DNA of 5,063 nucleotides from an uncultured Geobacteraceae bacterium (GTDB lineage: Bacteria > Desulfobacterota > Desulfuromonadia > Desulfuromonadales > Geopsychrobacteraceae), in assembly GCA_937958075.1 (NCBI GenBank), contig CALFFB010000047.1, positions 1 to 5,063 on the forward strand, read 5' to 3'. The notes below the pieces were generated by a model. That model saw only the letters and a program-made list of their open reading frames with translations. It was not told where the DNA came from and did not search any database. Below are positions 1 through 5,063 of this stretch, piece after piece; the stretch's first letter is position 1, and every line of letters begins with the position of its first letter. Both the position numbers and the translations under genes were made by a program.

Positions 1-23
1 GTCAAGTCTTGCAATCAAGCGAA

Positions 24-61
24 TAAAAAAAGCCCCGTCGGGGAGGAGATCCTGACGGGGC
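24..61 (-). terminator. Rho-independent terminator, minus strand
   Basis: Read on the minus strand, GCCCCGTC (54-61) pairs perfectly with GACGGGGC (32-39) and is followed at once by seven T residues (25-31). The intervening 14 nt can fold further: AGGA (44-47) pairs with TCCT (50-53), stacking on the outer stem and leaving a GGGG/CCCC-type bulge (40-43). This is a textbook intrinsic terminator. It would end transcripts coming from the promoter near 99-141 and also any read-through from the lactate operon. The loop strand carries a CTCCTCCCC run on the RNA strand. Confidence 0.85.
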
Positions 62-106
62 AAGCACGTGGGAGAGAGAGTCTCACGGGCGAAAATCTTT
101 GGTCTG
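25..106 (-). ncRNA. Putative small RNA (about 80 nt) under a lactate-type operator
   Basis: A minus-strand promoter (99-141) predicts a start near 105-107. The intrinsic terminator ends the transcript near 25, giving about 80 nt. No ribosome-binding site or convincing reading frame lies between. The RNA would hold two hairpins. The first (67-87) has CGTG/CACG plus GA/TC pairing around a CTCTCTC loop. The second is the terminator hairpin, with CTCCTCCCC in its apical part. Two exposed pyrimidine-rich stretches resemble the C-rich, anti-Shine-Dalgarno seeds seen in several bacterial riboregulators. Promoter and terminator are seen in the sequence; the existence and role of the RNA are inferred. 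It might instead be only a short leader or a spurious start. I do not recognise it as a named RNA family. Confidence 0.42.
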
Positions 107-141
107 ACCACTTTTTAAACCATTGACCTGACCACTGTCAA
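99..141 (-). promoter_or_regulatory. Minus-strand sigma-70 promoter with GntR/FadR-type operators
   Basis: On the minus strand a perfect TTGACA -35 box (136-141) is followed, after 16 nt, by TTTAAA (114-119), or after 17 nt by TTAAAA, as the -10. Immediately downstream lies AAGTGGTCAGACCA (100-113), an 11-bp palindrome TGGTCAGACCA covering the expected start site. A second, degenerate copy (124-134, TGGTCAGGTCA on the minus strand) with one intact half site lies in the -35/-10 spacer, 24 bp centre to centre. The distance from the -35 box to the AAGTGGTC motif is 22 nt, exactly as in the lactate operon promoter at 3619-3663. The motif fits the TNGTNNNACNA pattern of LldR-like and FadR-like (FCD) repressors. 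Confidence 0.6.
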
Positions 142-209
142 CAGTCTTTCGGCGATTTTTTGAAAATAATTCGACCGGCTCCATCAACAATCTTCTTTTT
201 CCGGCTCGC

Positions 210-419
210 CTATTGTTTATCTGTCTGCAGCGGACCGGGCGCGCACAGGGCACCGGCAGTATTGGACCGGACGCCGCAGTTCCCGCAGACATGGGTGGGG
301 TTGATCTCGTAGGTGGCAACCATGGCGTCACGTCCGGCGGCCCTGAGTTCGCACAGATGATGCCGGTGATTTTCCGGGTTGCGACACAGATTGTCGACGA
401 TGGGCAAACGGCCACTCAT
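210..419 (-). CDS. Small Cys-motif (zinc-ribbon-like) hypothetical protein, 69 aa
   Basis: A 69-residue protein of unknown function. The visible pattern is a His/Cys patch (HRHHLC, residues 18-23), then CGNCG (Cys45, Cys48), then a terminal LCAPGPL (Cys59). Cys12 is an additional cysteine. The CxxC plus distal LCxP arrangement looks like half of a small zinc ribbon and resembles short conserved hypothetical proteins I associate with delta-proteobacteria; that resemblance is from memory. The start is ATG at 419, with GGAG (428-431) 8 nt upstream, which supports translation. It is the last gene of the minus-strand lactate cluster, 191 nt after ldhH, and no terminator is obvious between it and the promoter at 99-141. 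The gap from ldhH contains repeat copy 1. No membrane segment or signal peptide is visible. It may bind zinc or another metal; its role in lactate metabolism is unproven. Confidence 0.65.
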   Translation of the reverse strand: MSGRLPIVDNLCRNPENHRHHLCELRAAGRDAMVATYEINPTHVCGNCGVRSNTAGALCAPGPLQTDKQ

Positions 420-457
420 AGGGAATTCTCCATAATCATTGCGCAGAAACGAAAGGC

Positions 458-565
458 TGCACGATTGGGACTTTCATGACAAGGGCGTCTGGCGCCATGG
501 ATGGCGACAGTCGAACGGCCAGGACGGCGAAAAGTGTCCCTTGGAATGGAAGTCCCAATCGTGTG
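458..565 (+). repeat. Structured intergenic repeat, copy 1 (plus orientation)
   Basis: Terminal arms 460-485 and 538-563 are inverted repeats of 26 bp with three mismatches. The outer 14 bp (CACGATTGGGACTT and its complement at 550-563) are perfect, and two G·U pairs extend the stem to 458/565. Two of the three mismatches form a tandem G·A / A·G pair (478-479 against 544-545); the third is a G·U. Inside are a hairpin at 489-510 (CTG, G·A mismatch, CGCCA against TGGCG, CAG), a linker TCGAACGGCCA (511-521) and a weaker hairpin at 522-539. The core 472-551 aligns with the reverse complement of 2832-2910 at 67 of 80 columns. It lies between ldhH and the small Cys protein, opposite in orientation to copy 2. 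No target duplication is visible. Confidence 0.85.
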
Positions 566-610
566 CTCATGAAGACCATTCTCTAGAGACATGTCCAGCG
601 CTACTTCTCC

Positions 611-2779
611 CTACCCTGCCTCCATGGCTTCGGCCAACAGCTCCATGGTATGCGCGCAGCGTACTGACGGGTCGGCCTTGCCGAGGCTGCCGCCGATCAT
701 CATCATGCAGCCGGGGCAGTCCATGGCCACGGTCTTGACGCCGGTTGCTTGAATCGCGTCGGTCTTGTCGCGGCTGATCTGCTCCGATATGCGCGGATGG
801 CTCAAGAAGGAGTAGGTGCCGCCAAAGCCGCAGCAGCGGTCGCTGTTCTTCATTTCCGTCACCTTATGGCCGGTGGCGGCAAGCAGAGCCCGTGGCTCGC
901 GCCAGACGTCGTTACCGCGCTTGAGGTGACAGGAGTCATGATAGGTCACGGCGGTGGCGGTGGCTCCGGTCAGGGTTGCCGACGCATCCAGGATATTTTC
1001 CAGAAAGGCGGCGGCGTCCATGGTCTTTTCCGAAATGCTGACGGCGCGTTGCGACCAGACGGGATCATCCACCAGCCGCTCGACAAAGTCGCGCTTGACC
1101 CCCATGGTGCAGGTGGGGCAGACGCACAGAACATAATCGACATCAGCTTCGTGAAAGGCCTGGACATTCTGCCGGGCCAGGGCGACACCGGTATCGGTAT
1201 CGCCGGCGTACAGGGCGGGAATACCGCAGCAGTTCTGGGTTTTCGGAAAGACCACCTCAACCCCGAGGCGGTTGAGCACCTTGACCAGGCTGACGCCGAC
1301 GGTCGGATAAACGAAATCGGCACCGCAGCCGGCAAAAAAACCGACGCGATAACGGGGCGTATCGACCTTCTGCCGCAGGTCTGCGAACAGCTCGCGGAAG
1401 GATCTGGGGGCAATGGCCGGCAGATCACGCCAGCTGGTCAGATCCTTGTCCATGAAATGCAGCGGCAGATGGCGGATGACACGGACGCCGGTGTCTCCCT
1501 GCTTTTCCTGCGTCACCGGTTTCTGCAGCTTAGCAGCCGCTTTGAGCAGGGTGTGGAAGAGAGCGCGGTTCTTCATCACCCCCTTGAAGGTAATATTCTT
1601 GACCATGCCCATGCCGAATTCTCTGGTGACCTGTGAACGCAGATGGAGGATGATCTCTTCGAGATCGATCTTTGCCGGACAGACGGCGGTACAGGAGCGG
1701 CAGCCGATACAGGCGCGGGTAATCTCTTTGGCCTTGTCAAGCCCCTCGTAAAAGGCGGTGAGGATGATGCCGATGGCGGAGATATAGATGCTGCCGAAAA
1801 CATGGCCGCCGACGGTCTGATACACCGGGCAGACGTTGGCGCAGGCGCCGCACTGAATACAACGCAGGGCATCGCGGCAGACGGGGGATTCATACAGCGC
1901 CTCGCGGCCACCGTCAATCAGGACAATGTGCTGCTCCTTGGCCTGCCCGTTGGTCGGCACCGTGCCGCGAATCCAGGTAATATAAGAGGTCAGCAGCTGC
2001 CCGGTGGCGTTGCGCGGCAGCAGACGGGTGATTTTTACGGCATCGTCCATACTTCTGACCAGCTTGTGAATCCCCGCGAACACGACGTGCACCGGCGGCA
2101 GGGTGGCACACAAACGGGCGTTGCCTTCGTTGGTCACCAGACCGATACCGCCGGTGTCCGCCACCAGAAAGTTGGCGCCGGTCAGGCCGATATCAGCGGC
2201 GAAATACTCCTTGCGCAACTCCTCCCGCGCGACATTGACCAGGGTTTTGATGTCGGCATCGAGGGGCCTGCCGACCTTTTTGCTGAACAGCTGCGCCACC
2301 TCTTCCTTGAACATGTGAATGGCGGGCATGACCAGATGGGAAGGCCGTTGTCCGGCCAGCTGTACGATCCACTCCCCCAGATCGGTTTCGGCGGCGCGCA
2401 TGCCGGCCTGCTCAAGGGCCTTGTTGAGGTGGGCTTCTTCGGACACCATGGATTTGGACTTGGCGATGACCCTGGCGTTTTTCTGCCGCGCCAGGTTGAT
2501 GACATAGTCGTTGGCTTCCTGCGTGTTTCTGGCGATGAACACCCTGGAGCCGGCGGCCTCGGCGTTGCTGATAAATTGGGCCAGCAGTTCCTTGCGGCGC
2601 ACGCGCACGTCGTCCTTGATGGCGGCAAGCTCGGTGCGCATCTCTTCAAAATCCAGGCCGCGAAAGGCGTTCTCCCGCGCGAGCAGATAGGCATCACCAA
2701 ACAGGTGCAGTGCCTCGCTGAGCTTGGGATTCGCCAGCGCGCCATCGACGCGTTTTTTGAATTCGGTGGTATCGGCCAT
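611..2779 (-). CDS. ldhH: LdhH-type L-lactate dehydrogenase iron-sulfur subunit (LutB-LutA fusion)
   Basis: A 722-residue cytoplasmic protein of the lactate-oxidation complex (L-lactate to pyruvate, electrons to the quinone pool or another acceptor). Domains in order are a LUD (LutB/LldF-like) domain at about 60-290, with LVADTGGIGLVTNEGNARL at 205-223; a dicluster ferredoxin region with CIQCGACANVCP (Cys307, 310, 313, 317) and CIGCRSCTAVCP (Cys357, 360, 363, 367); and two CCG (cysteine-rich heterodisulfide-reductase-like) domains. The CCG domains show Cys485, CCG at 517-519, CPTC at 554-557, then Cys617, CCG at 649-651 and CPGC at 688-691. All ligand motifs are intact. Separate LutB and LutA subunits in Bacillus correspond to the two halves; the fused form of this size is known from sulfate reducers. 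The start is ATG at 2779, with AAGGAG (2786-2791) 6 nt upstream. It follows the LutC-like gene after 213 nt that contain repeat copy 2. The alternative is a glycolate or other 2-hydroxy-acid oxidase Fe-S subunit. Confidence 0.93.
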   Translation of the reverse strand: MADTTEFKKRVDGALANPKLSEALHLFGDAYLLARENAFRGLDFEEMRTELAAIKDDVRVRRKELLAQFISNAEAAGSRVFIARNTQEANDYVINLARQKNARVIAKSKSMVSEEAHLNKALEQAGMRAAETDLGEWIVQLAGQRPSHLVMPAIHMFKEEVAQLFSKKVGRPLDADIKTLVNVAREELRKEYFAADIGLTGANFLVADTGGIGLVTNEGNARLCATLPPVHVVFAGIHKLVRSMDDAVKITRLLPRNATGQLLTSYITWIRGTVPTNGQAKEQHIVLIDGGREALYESPVCRDALRCIQCGACANVCPVYQTVGGHVFGSIYISAIGIILTAFYEGLDKAKEITRACIGCRSCTAVCPAKIDLEEIILHLRSQVTREFGMGMVKNITFKGVMKNRALFHTLLKAAAKLQKPVTQEKQGDTGVRVIRHLPLHFMDKDLTSWRDLPAIAPRSFRELFADLRQKVDTPRYRVGFFAGCGADFVYPTVGVSLVKVLNRLGVEVVFPKTQNCCGIPALYAGDTDTGVALARQNVQAFHEADVDYVLCVCPTCTMGVKRDFVERLVDDPVWSQRAVSISEKTMDAAAFLENILDASATLTGATATAVTYHDSCHLKRGNDVWREPRALLAATGHKVTEMKNSDRCCGFGGTYSFLSHPRISEQISRDKTDAIQATGVKTVAMDCPGCMMMIGGSLGKADPSVRCAHTMELLAEAMEAG

Positions 2780-2808
2780 CAGGGTCTCCTTTAAAATGTC
2801 AACGCTTT

Positions 2809-2933
2809 ACCGGCCATGGGACATTCAATAATTTCATGGCAAGGGACGCTTTGCGTCGTCCTGACCGCTTGACTGTCGCCATCCGGGCGACAGACACCCT
2901 TGTCATGAAATTATCAAACATCCCATGACCAAT
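2809..2933 (-). repeat. Structured intergenic repeat, copy 2 (minus orientation)
   Basis: On the minus strand the arms 2897-2933 and 2809-2845 form a 37-position stem. I count 29 Watson-Crick pairs, seven G·U pairs and one A·C mismatch, so almost every imperfection is tolerated only in RNA of this strand, the operon sense strand. Inside lie an 8-bp hairpin CTGTCGCC/GGCGACAG with a 5-nt loop, a linker TCAAGCGGTCA and a second hairpin GGACG/CGTCC. The core (2832-2910) matches copy 1 at 67 of 80 columns, but the outer stem sequence is unrelated to that of copy 1 while still self-complementary. It fills most of the gap between the LutC-like gene and ldhH. No run of T follows it, so it is not a normal terminator. 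Confidence 0.85.
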
Positions 2934-2992
2934 CCGGTGTCTGCAAAACCGGAAGCACCTTATATCTCATTTAATGATTTATCTAAAAAACC

Positions 2993-3556
2993 TCAGATCT
3001 CCAGCAGATCGTCGGACACCGACGGCACCAGGAGGATGTGCAGCTCACGCGGGCCGTGGCAGCCGATGGTCAGCACCCGTTCGATGTCGGCGGTGCGGCT
3101 CGGTCCGGAAATATAGGCGACGAAACGCGGTGCCGTCCCGGTGTGCAGGGTCTTGAGGGGCTCTATGGCCGCCAGGTTGTCCGGCAGAATTTTCCGGGGA
3201 TCAACCAGAACAAAATGAATCTCCGGCAGGGTGGTTGCCAGACGAATATCCTCATCGGTACTCTCCAGCACCACGGTACCGGTATCGGCCATGGCAAAAT
3301 TACAGAAGGTCACCCCGGCCGCGGGCATCTGCCCGGCATCGCGGAAGTGGTCGGTAACAACGTCGACACCAGCGGTCGCAAGCAAAGAGGAAAGGTCGTG
3401 CGCGGCAGCCAGGGGGGTCTGGGGTACCAGCGTTTTACCGGCAACCCGGGCCGCAATATAAGCCGCCGCCTGAGGCAAGGTCTCGACTTCACTGACATCA
3501 GCGCCAACCCTCCGGGCAAACTCAACAAACTGCTGCTGATATGCGTTTTCCTGCAT
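2993..3556 (-). CDS. LutC/LldG-like LUD-domain lactate utilisation protein
   Basis: A 187-residue single LUD-domain protein, the usual small partner of LutB/LdhH in the NAD-independent L-lactate oxidation system. Family hallmarks visible are MADTGTVVLES (89-99), the ISGPSRTADIE motif (149-159) and GCHGPRELHILLV (165-177) near the C terminus. It carries no Fe-S motif; three stray residues, including Cys85 and Cys166, do not form a cluster pattern. It is shorter than the Bacillus LutC (about 240) and closer to the LldG proteins of sulfate reducers. The chosen start is ATG at 3556 because GGGAGG (3561-3566) sits 4 nt upstream. In-frame ATG 3583 and TTG 3592 lie upstream but would fall within the leader hairpin region. 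It is the first gene after the operator-bearing promoter and is followed by ldhH. Its biochemical role in the complex is not settled even in studied organisms. Confidence 0.9.
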   Translation of the reverse strand: MQENAYQQQFVEFARRVGADVSEVETLPQAAAYIAARVAGKTLVPQTPLAAAHDLSSLLATAGVDVVTDHFRDAGQMPAAGVTFCNFAMADTGTVVLESTDEDIRLATTLPEIHFVLVDPRKILPDNLAAIEPLKTLHTGTAPRFVAYISGPSRTADIERVLTIGCHGPRELHILLVPSVSDDLLEI

Positions 3557-3585
3557 GCTGCCTCCCTGCTCCCTGTCGACCATTG

Positions 3586-3601
3586 CCGGCAACTTTGCCG
3601 G
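3586..3601 (-). promoter_or_regulatory. Leader hairpin upstream of the LutC-like gene
   Basis: CCGGCAA (3586-3592) and TTGCCGG (3595-3601) are perfect inverted repeats separated by 2 nt, folding as a 6-bp GC-rich stem with a 4-nt loop. The hairpin lies in the 5' leader between the operator and the Shine-Dalgarno sequence (3561-3566). It has no T run, so it is not a terminator. It could stabilise the mRNA or be a protein site; no function is shown. Confidence 0.4.
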
Positions 3602-3618
3602 TCACAGCCAATACAAAT

Positions 3619-3663
3619 AAGTGGTCAGACCACTTGATAGTATAGCATCTTTATCCTTGTCAA
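3619..3663 (-). promoter_or_regulatory. Lactate operon promoter and 17-bp FadR/LldR-type operator
   Basis: On the minus strand TTGACA (3658-3663) is the -35 box. The -10 is in the TATACTATC stretch (3636-3644), most likely TACTAT at 3637-3642 with a short 15-nt spacer. Directly downstream is AAGTGGTCAGACCACTT (3619-3635), a perfect 17-bp palindrome around a central A/T, placed over the expected start site as a repressor operator would be. The core TGGTCNGACCA matches sites used by FadR-like and LldR-like GntR-FCD regulators, and lactate operons in other bacteria are controlled by such proteins. The regulator is not in this window. The same motif at the same 22-nt distance from a TTGACA box occurs at 99-141. 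Confidence 0.75.
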
Positions 3664-3730
3664 CACCCATATTCATCAGCATCCCGTGTCAGTCTCTGTT
3701 CCGCACAAAGACAACCGGCCCCATACGGCC

Positions 3731-3826
3731 TGTGATTTGTTTTCTGATCTTCTGACTCTTTAATGCATCGCTATCCTTTGCCTATTTTCGGCTACTTGAG
3801 ACTTTTAGTGCGTTGTGATTTGTTTT
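3731..3826 (+). repeat. Pair of 13-bp direct repeats upstream of the thiolase promoter
   Basis: TGTGATTTGTTTT occurs at 3731-3743 and again at 3814-3826, 83 bp apart, in an otherwise AT-rich spacer. Relative to the inferred sigma-54 start near 3926 they lie at about -195 and -112, a range used by enhancer-binding activators. They could be activator sites or chance; they lack internal symmetry. The rest of the 3637-3870 stretch shows no gene. Confidence 0.35.
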
Positions 3827-3876
3827 TGTATCTGTTCAATCGACATTACTTACTGTACCCTCTTCCTTAACATCGC

Positions 3877-3899
3877 AGGATAAAACATTTTTTTATCCT
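3877..3899. promoter_or_regulatory. 9-bp inverted repeat next to the sigma-54 promoter
   Basis: AGGATAAAA (3877-3885) and TTTTATCCT (3891-3899) are perfect inverted repeats with a 5-nt spacer. The right arm abuts the -24 element of the thiolase promoter. The position suits an operator or a regulatory site that competes with polymerase. It could also be read as a weak plus-strand hairpin, but the stem is AT-rich and no T run follows it. Confidence 0.35.
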
Positions 3900-3915
3900 T
3901 GGAACAGTCCTTGCT
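3900..3915 (+). promoter_or_regulatory. Sigma-54 (-24/-12) promoter for the thiolase gene
   Basis: TGGAACAGTCCTTGCT keeps the invariant GG and GC dinucleotides (3901-3902 and 3913-3914) exactly 10 nt apart and matches the TGGCAC-N5-TTGCW consensus at all but one position. Transcription would begin near 3926, leaving a leader of about 74 nt before the thiolase ATG. Expression would then need an enhancer-binding protein, which is not encoded here. No convincing sigma-70 promoter was seen on this strand. Confidence 0.6.
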
Positions 3916-3999
3916 GATAGGGACAACGTTTTGATGACATTCATATCGGCGGCGTCCCTGCTGCCATTGCACCAACATGACAAAAAGGAGTCTTTTTAC

Positions 4000-5063
4000 A
4001 TGAACGAGGTTTATGTCGTATCCGCGAAACGGACCCCCTTTGGTAGCTTTGGCGGGGTACTGGCCGAACTGCCTGCCCCGGAACTGGCCGCACAGGTTCT
4101 GACGGCCCTGCTGAAGCAGAACAACCTTGAGCCCGGCCTGGTGGACGAAGTCATCCTCGGCCAGGTTCTCCAGGGCGGCAGCGGTCAGGCCCCGGCACGA
4201 CAGGCCATGCGCCTGGCGCAGATCCCGGACAGCACCGCCGCCATGACCATCAACAAGGTCTGCGGCAGCGGCCTGAAATCCATTATGCTGGCGGCGGACG
4301 GCATCGCCCTCGGTCACACCGGCATTGCCCTGGCCGGCGGCATGGAGAACATGTCCCAGGCACCCTATGCTCTACCCAAAGCCCGTTTCGGGCAGCGCCT
4401 CGGCCACGGGCAGATGCTCGACCTGATGATTCATGACGGCCTGCAGGATCCCTATTCCCATCGCCACATGGGAGAGATCACCGAAGAGTGGGTCGCCGGC
4501 CACGGCCTGACCCGCGAGGAGCAGGACGCATTTGCCGCCCGCTCCTACAGTCGGGCCCAGGCCGCCGTGAGCGCGAACACCTTTGCCGACGAACTGGTCC
4601 CCGTAACCATCAAAAGCCGCAAGGGGGAAACAATTGTCGACGGCGACGAAGAACCCCAGCGTGGCAGCATCGACAAGCTGGGGCAACTGCGCCCCGCCTT
4701 CAGCAAAACCGGCACCATTACCGCCGGCAACGCCTCGACCATCAACGACGGTGCCGCTGTCGCCCTGGTGGCCGGCGCCGCCGCCATCAAAGAACACAAC
4801 CTTTCGCCGGTTGCGCGCATCGTCGCCACCGTCACCAACAGTATCCACCCGAACCTGTTCGCCGAAGCTCCTGTTGATGCCATCAGCAGATGCTGCAGCA
4901 GGGCCGGTCTTAAACCGAGCGACATCGGCCTGTTCGAAATCAACGAAGCCTTTGCCGCCGTCCCCCTGGTGGCCATCAAGCAGCTCGGCCTTGATCCCGA
5001 AAAGGTCAACGTCAACGGTGGTGCTGTCGCCATCGGCCACCCCATCGGGGCCAGCGGCGCCCG
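4000..5063 (+). CDS. Acetyl-CoA acetyltransferase (thiolase), 3' end outside window
   Basis: The first 354 residues of a thiolase, which condenses two acetyl-CoA to acetoacetyl-CoA or runs the reverse thiolytic reaction in the cytoplasm. The N terminus is typical (VYVVSAKRTPFGSFGG, residues 4-19). The nucleophilic cysteine is Cys88 in NKVCGSG. GNAST (243-247), NEAFA (315-319) and GGAVAIGHPIGASG (340-353, catalytic His347) are in place. The second active-site cysteine, expected in a C-terminal CGGG-type motif, lies beyond the edge. A family length near 390-395 residues means about 40 are missing. The ATG at 4000 has AAGGAG (3985-3990) 9 nt upstream. It is divergent from the lactate operon with a sigma-54 promoter in front. 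The sequence fits biosynthetic/degradative acetoacetyl-CoA thiolases, but chain-length preference cannot be read from it. Lactate-derived acetyl-CoA is a plausible but unproven link. Confidence 0.93.
   Translation, partial: MNEVYVVSAKRTPFGSFGGVLAELPAPELAAQVLTALLKQNNLEPGLVDEVILGQVLQGGSGQAPARQAMRLAQIPDSTAAMTINKVCGSGLKSIMLAADGIALGHTGIALAGGMENMSQAPYALPKARFGQRLGHGQMLDLMIHDGLQDPYSHRHMGEITEEWVAGHGLTREEQDAFAARSYSRAQAAVSANTFADELVPVTIKSRKGETIVDGDEEPQRGSIDKLGQLRPAFSKTGTITAGNASTINDGAAVALVAGAAAIKEHNLSPVARIVATVTNSIHPNLFAEAPVDAISRCCSRAGLKPSDIGLFEINEAFAAVPLVAIKQLGLDPEKVNVNGGAVAIGHPIGASGA

Noticed and set aside
20..88. Short GTG-initiated frame through the putative small RNA
   Set aside because: It has no ribosome-binding site, would be translated across the terminator stem and T run, and has no recognisable features.
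83..415. 110-residue minus-strand frame overlapping the small Cys protein
   Set aside because: It lacks a ribosome-binding site and conserved motif, and runs through the promoter/operator region; the overlapping 69-residue frame has a good Shine-Dalgarno and a CxxC motif.
213..738. Plus-strand frames 213-479 and 439-738
   Set aside because: They are antisense to the small Cys gene or run across the palindromic repeat into the 3' end of ldhH, with no motif.
749..2794. Two long plus-strand open frames (749-1636 and 1643-2794) opposite ldhH
   Set aside because: They lie wholly antisense to a gene with intact Fe-S and CCG motifs, have low-complexity Gly/Asp-rich translations with no recognisable domain, and arise from GC-rich codon bias.
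2832..2910. Cyclic-di-GMP (GEMM) riboswitch, because of the GACGCAAAGC segment
   Set aside because: Only the short hairpin-loop string resembles GEMM; the second conserved helix and receptor are absent, and the copy in the other gap is antisense to the genes.
2933..2953. Terminator after the LutC-like gene (TCCGGT/ACCGGA, 6-bp stem, 9-nt loop)
   Set aside because: No T run follows on the minus strand and the stem is short; the operon probably continues into ldhH.
3557..3592. Upstream TTG (3592) or ATG (3583) start for the LutC-like gene
   Set aside because: Neither has a clear Shine-Dalgarno sequence, whereas GGGAGG precedes the ATG at 3556; the upstream codons fall in the leader hairpin.
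4372..5045. Long minus-strand frames opposite the thiolase
   Set aside because: The plus-strand translation is an unmistakable thiolase with catalytic Cys88 and His347; the antisense frames show no family features.

Overview
The window looks like chromosomal DNA from a GC-rich, probably anaerobic bacterium. A deltaproteobacterial relative (Desulfuromonadales or Desulfovibrio type) is the best guess. This rests on the fused LutB-LutA-type lactate dehydrogenase subunit (LdhH form), the short LutC-like partner, a small Cys-motif protein, and a good sigma-54 promoter in front of a thiolase. The taxonomic call is an inference.

Layout. From about 3663 down to 24, everything reads on the minus strand. 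A promoter with a 17-bp palindromic operator of the TGGTCNGACCA type (3619-3663) drives a LutC/LldG-like LUD protein (2993-3556). Next come a 724-codon-class LdhH-type iron-sulfur protein (611-2779, 722 residues) and a 69-residue Cys-rich protein (210-419). The two gaps between these genes (2780-2992 and 420-610) each hold one copy of the same structured repeat, in opposite orientations. At the far left, a second promoter with the same operator (99-141) lies only about 80 nt before a strong intrinsic terminator (24-61). It has no credible reading frame, so it looks like a small RNA gene.

On the plus strand, an acetyl-CoA acetyltransferase (thiolase) begins at 4000 and runs off the right edge. 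It is divergent from the lactate operon. The 443-bp divergent spacer holds the lactate promoter and operator, a 13-bp direct repeat, a 9-bp inverted repeat and a -24/-12 (sigma-54) promoter.

How the parts may work together. The LutC-like and LdhH proteins should oxidise L-lactate to pyruvate, passing electrons through Fe-S centres to the respiratory chain. Pyruvate gives acetyl-CoA, which the thiolase can condense to or release from acetoacetyl-CoA. A lactate-sensing FadR/LldR-type (GntR-FCD) repressor, not encoded here, would be expected to act at both operator-bearing promoters. It would thereby co-regulate the lactate genes and the putative small RNA, whose two predicted hairpin loops are CU-rich (anti-Shine-Dalgarno-like).

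The most unusual items are (1) the putative operator-controlled small RNA and (2) the roughly 105-125-nt paired structured repeat. The outer stem of the repeat stays paired although its flanking sequence differs between the two copies.
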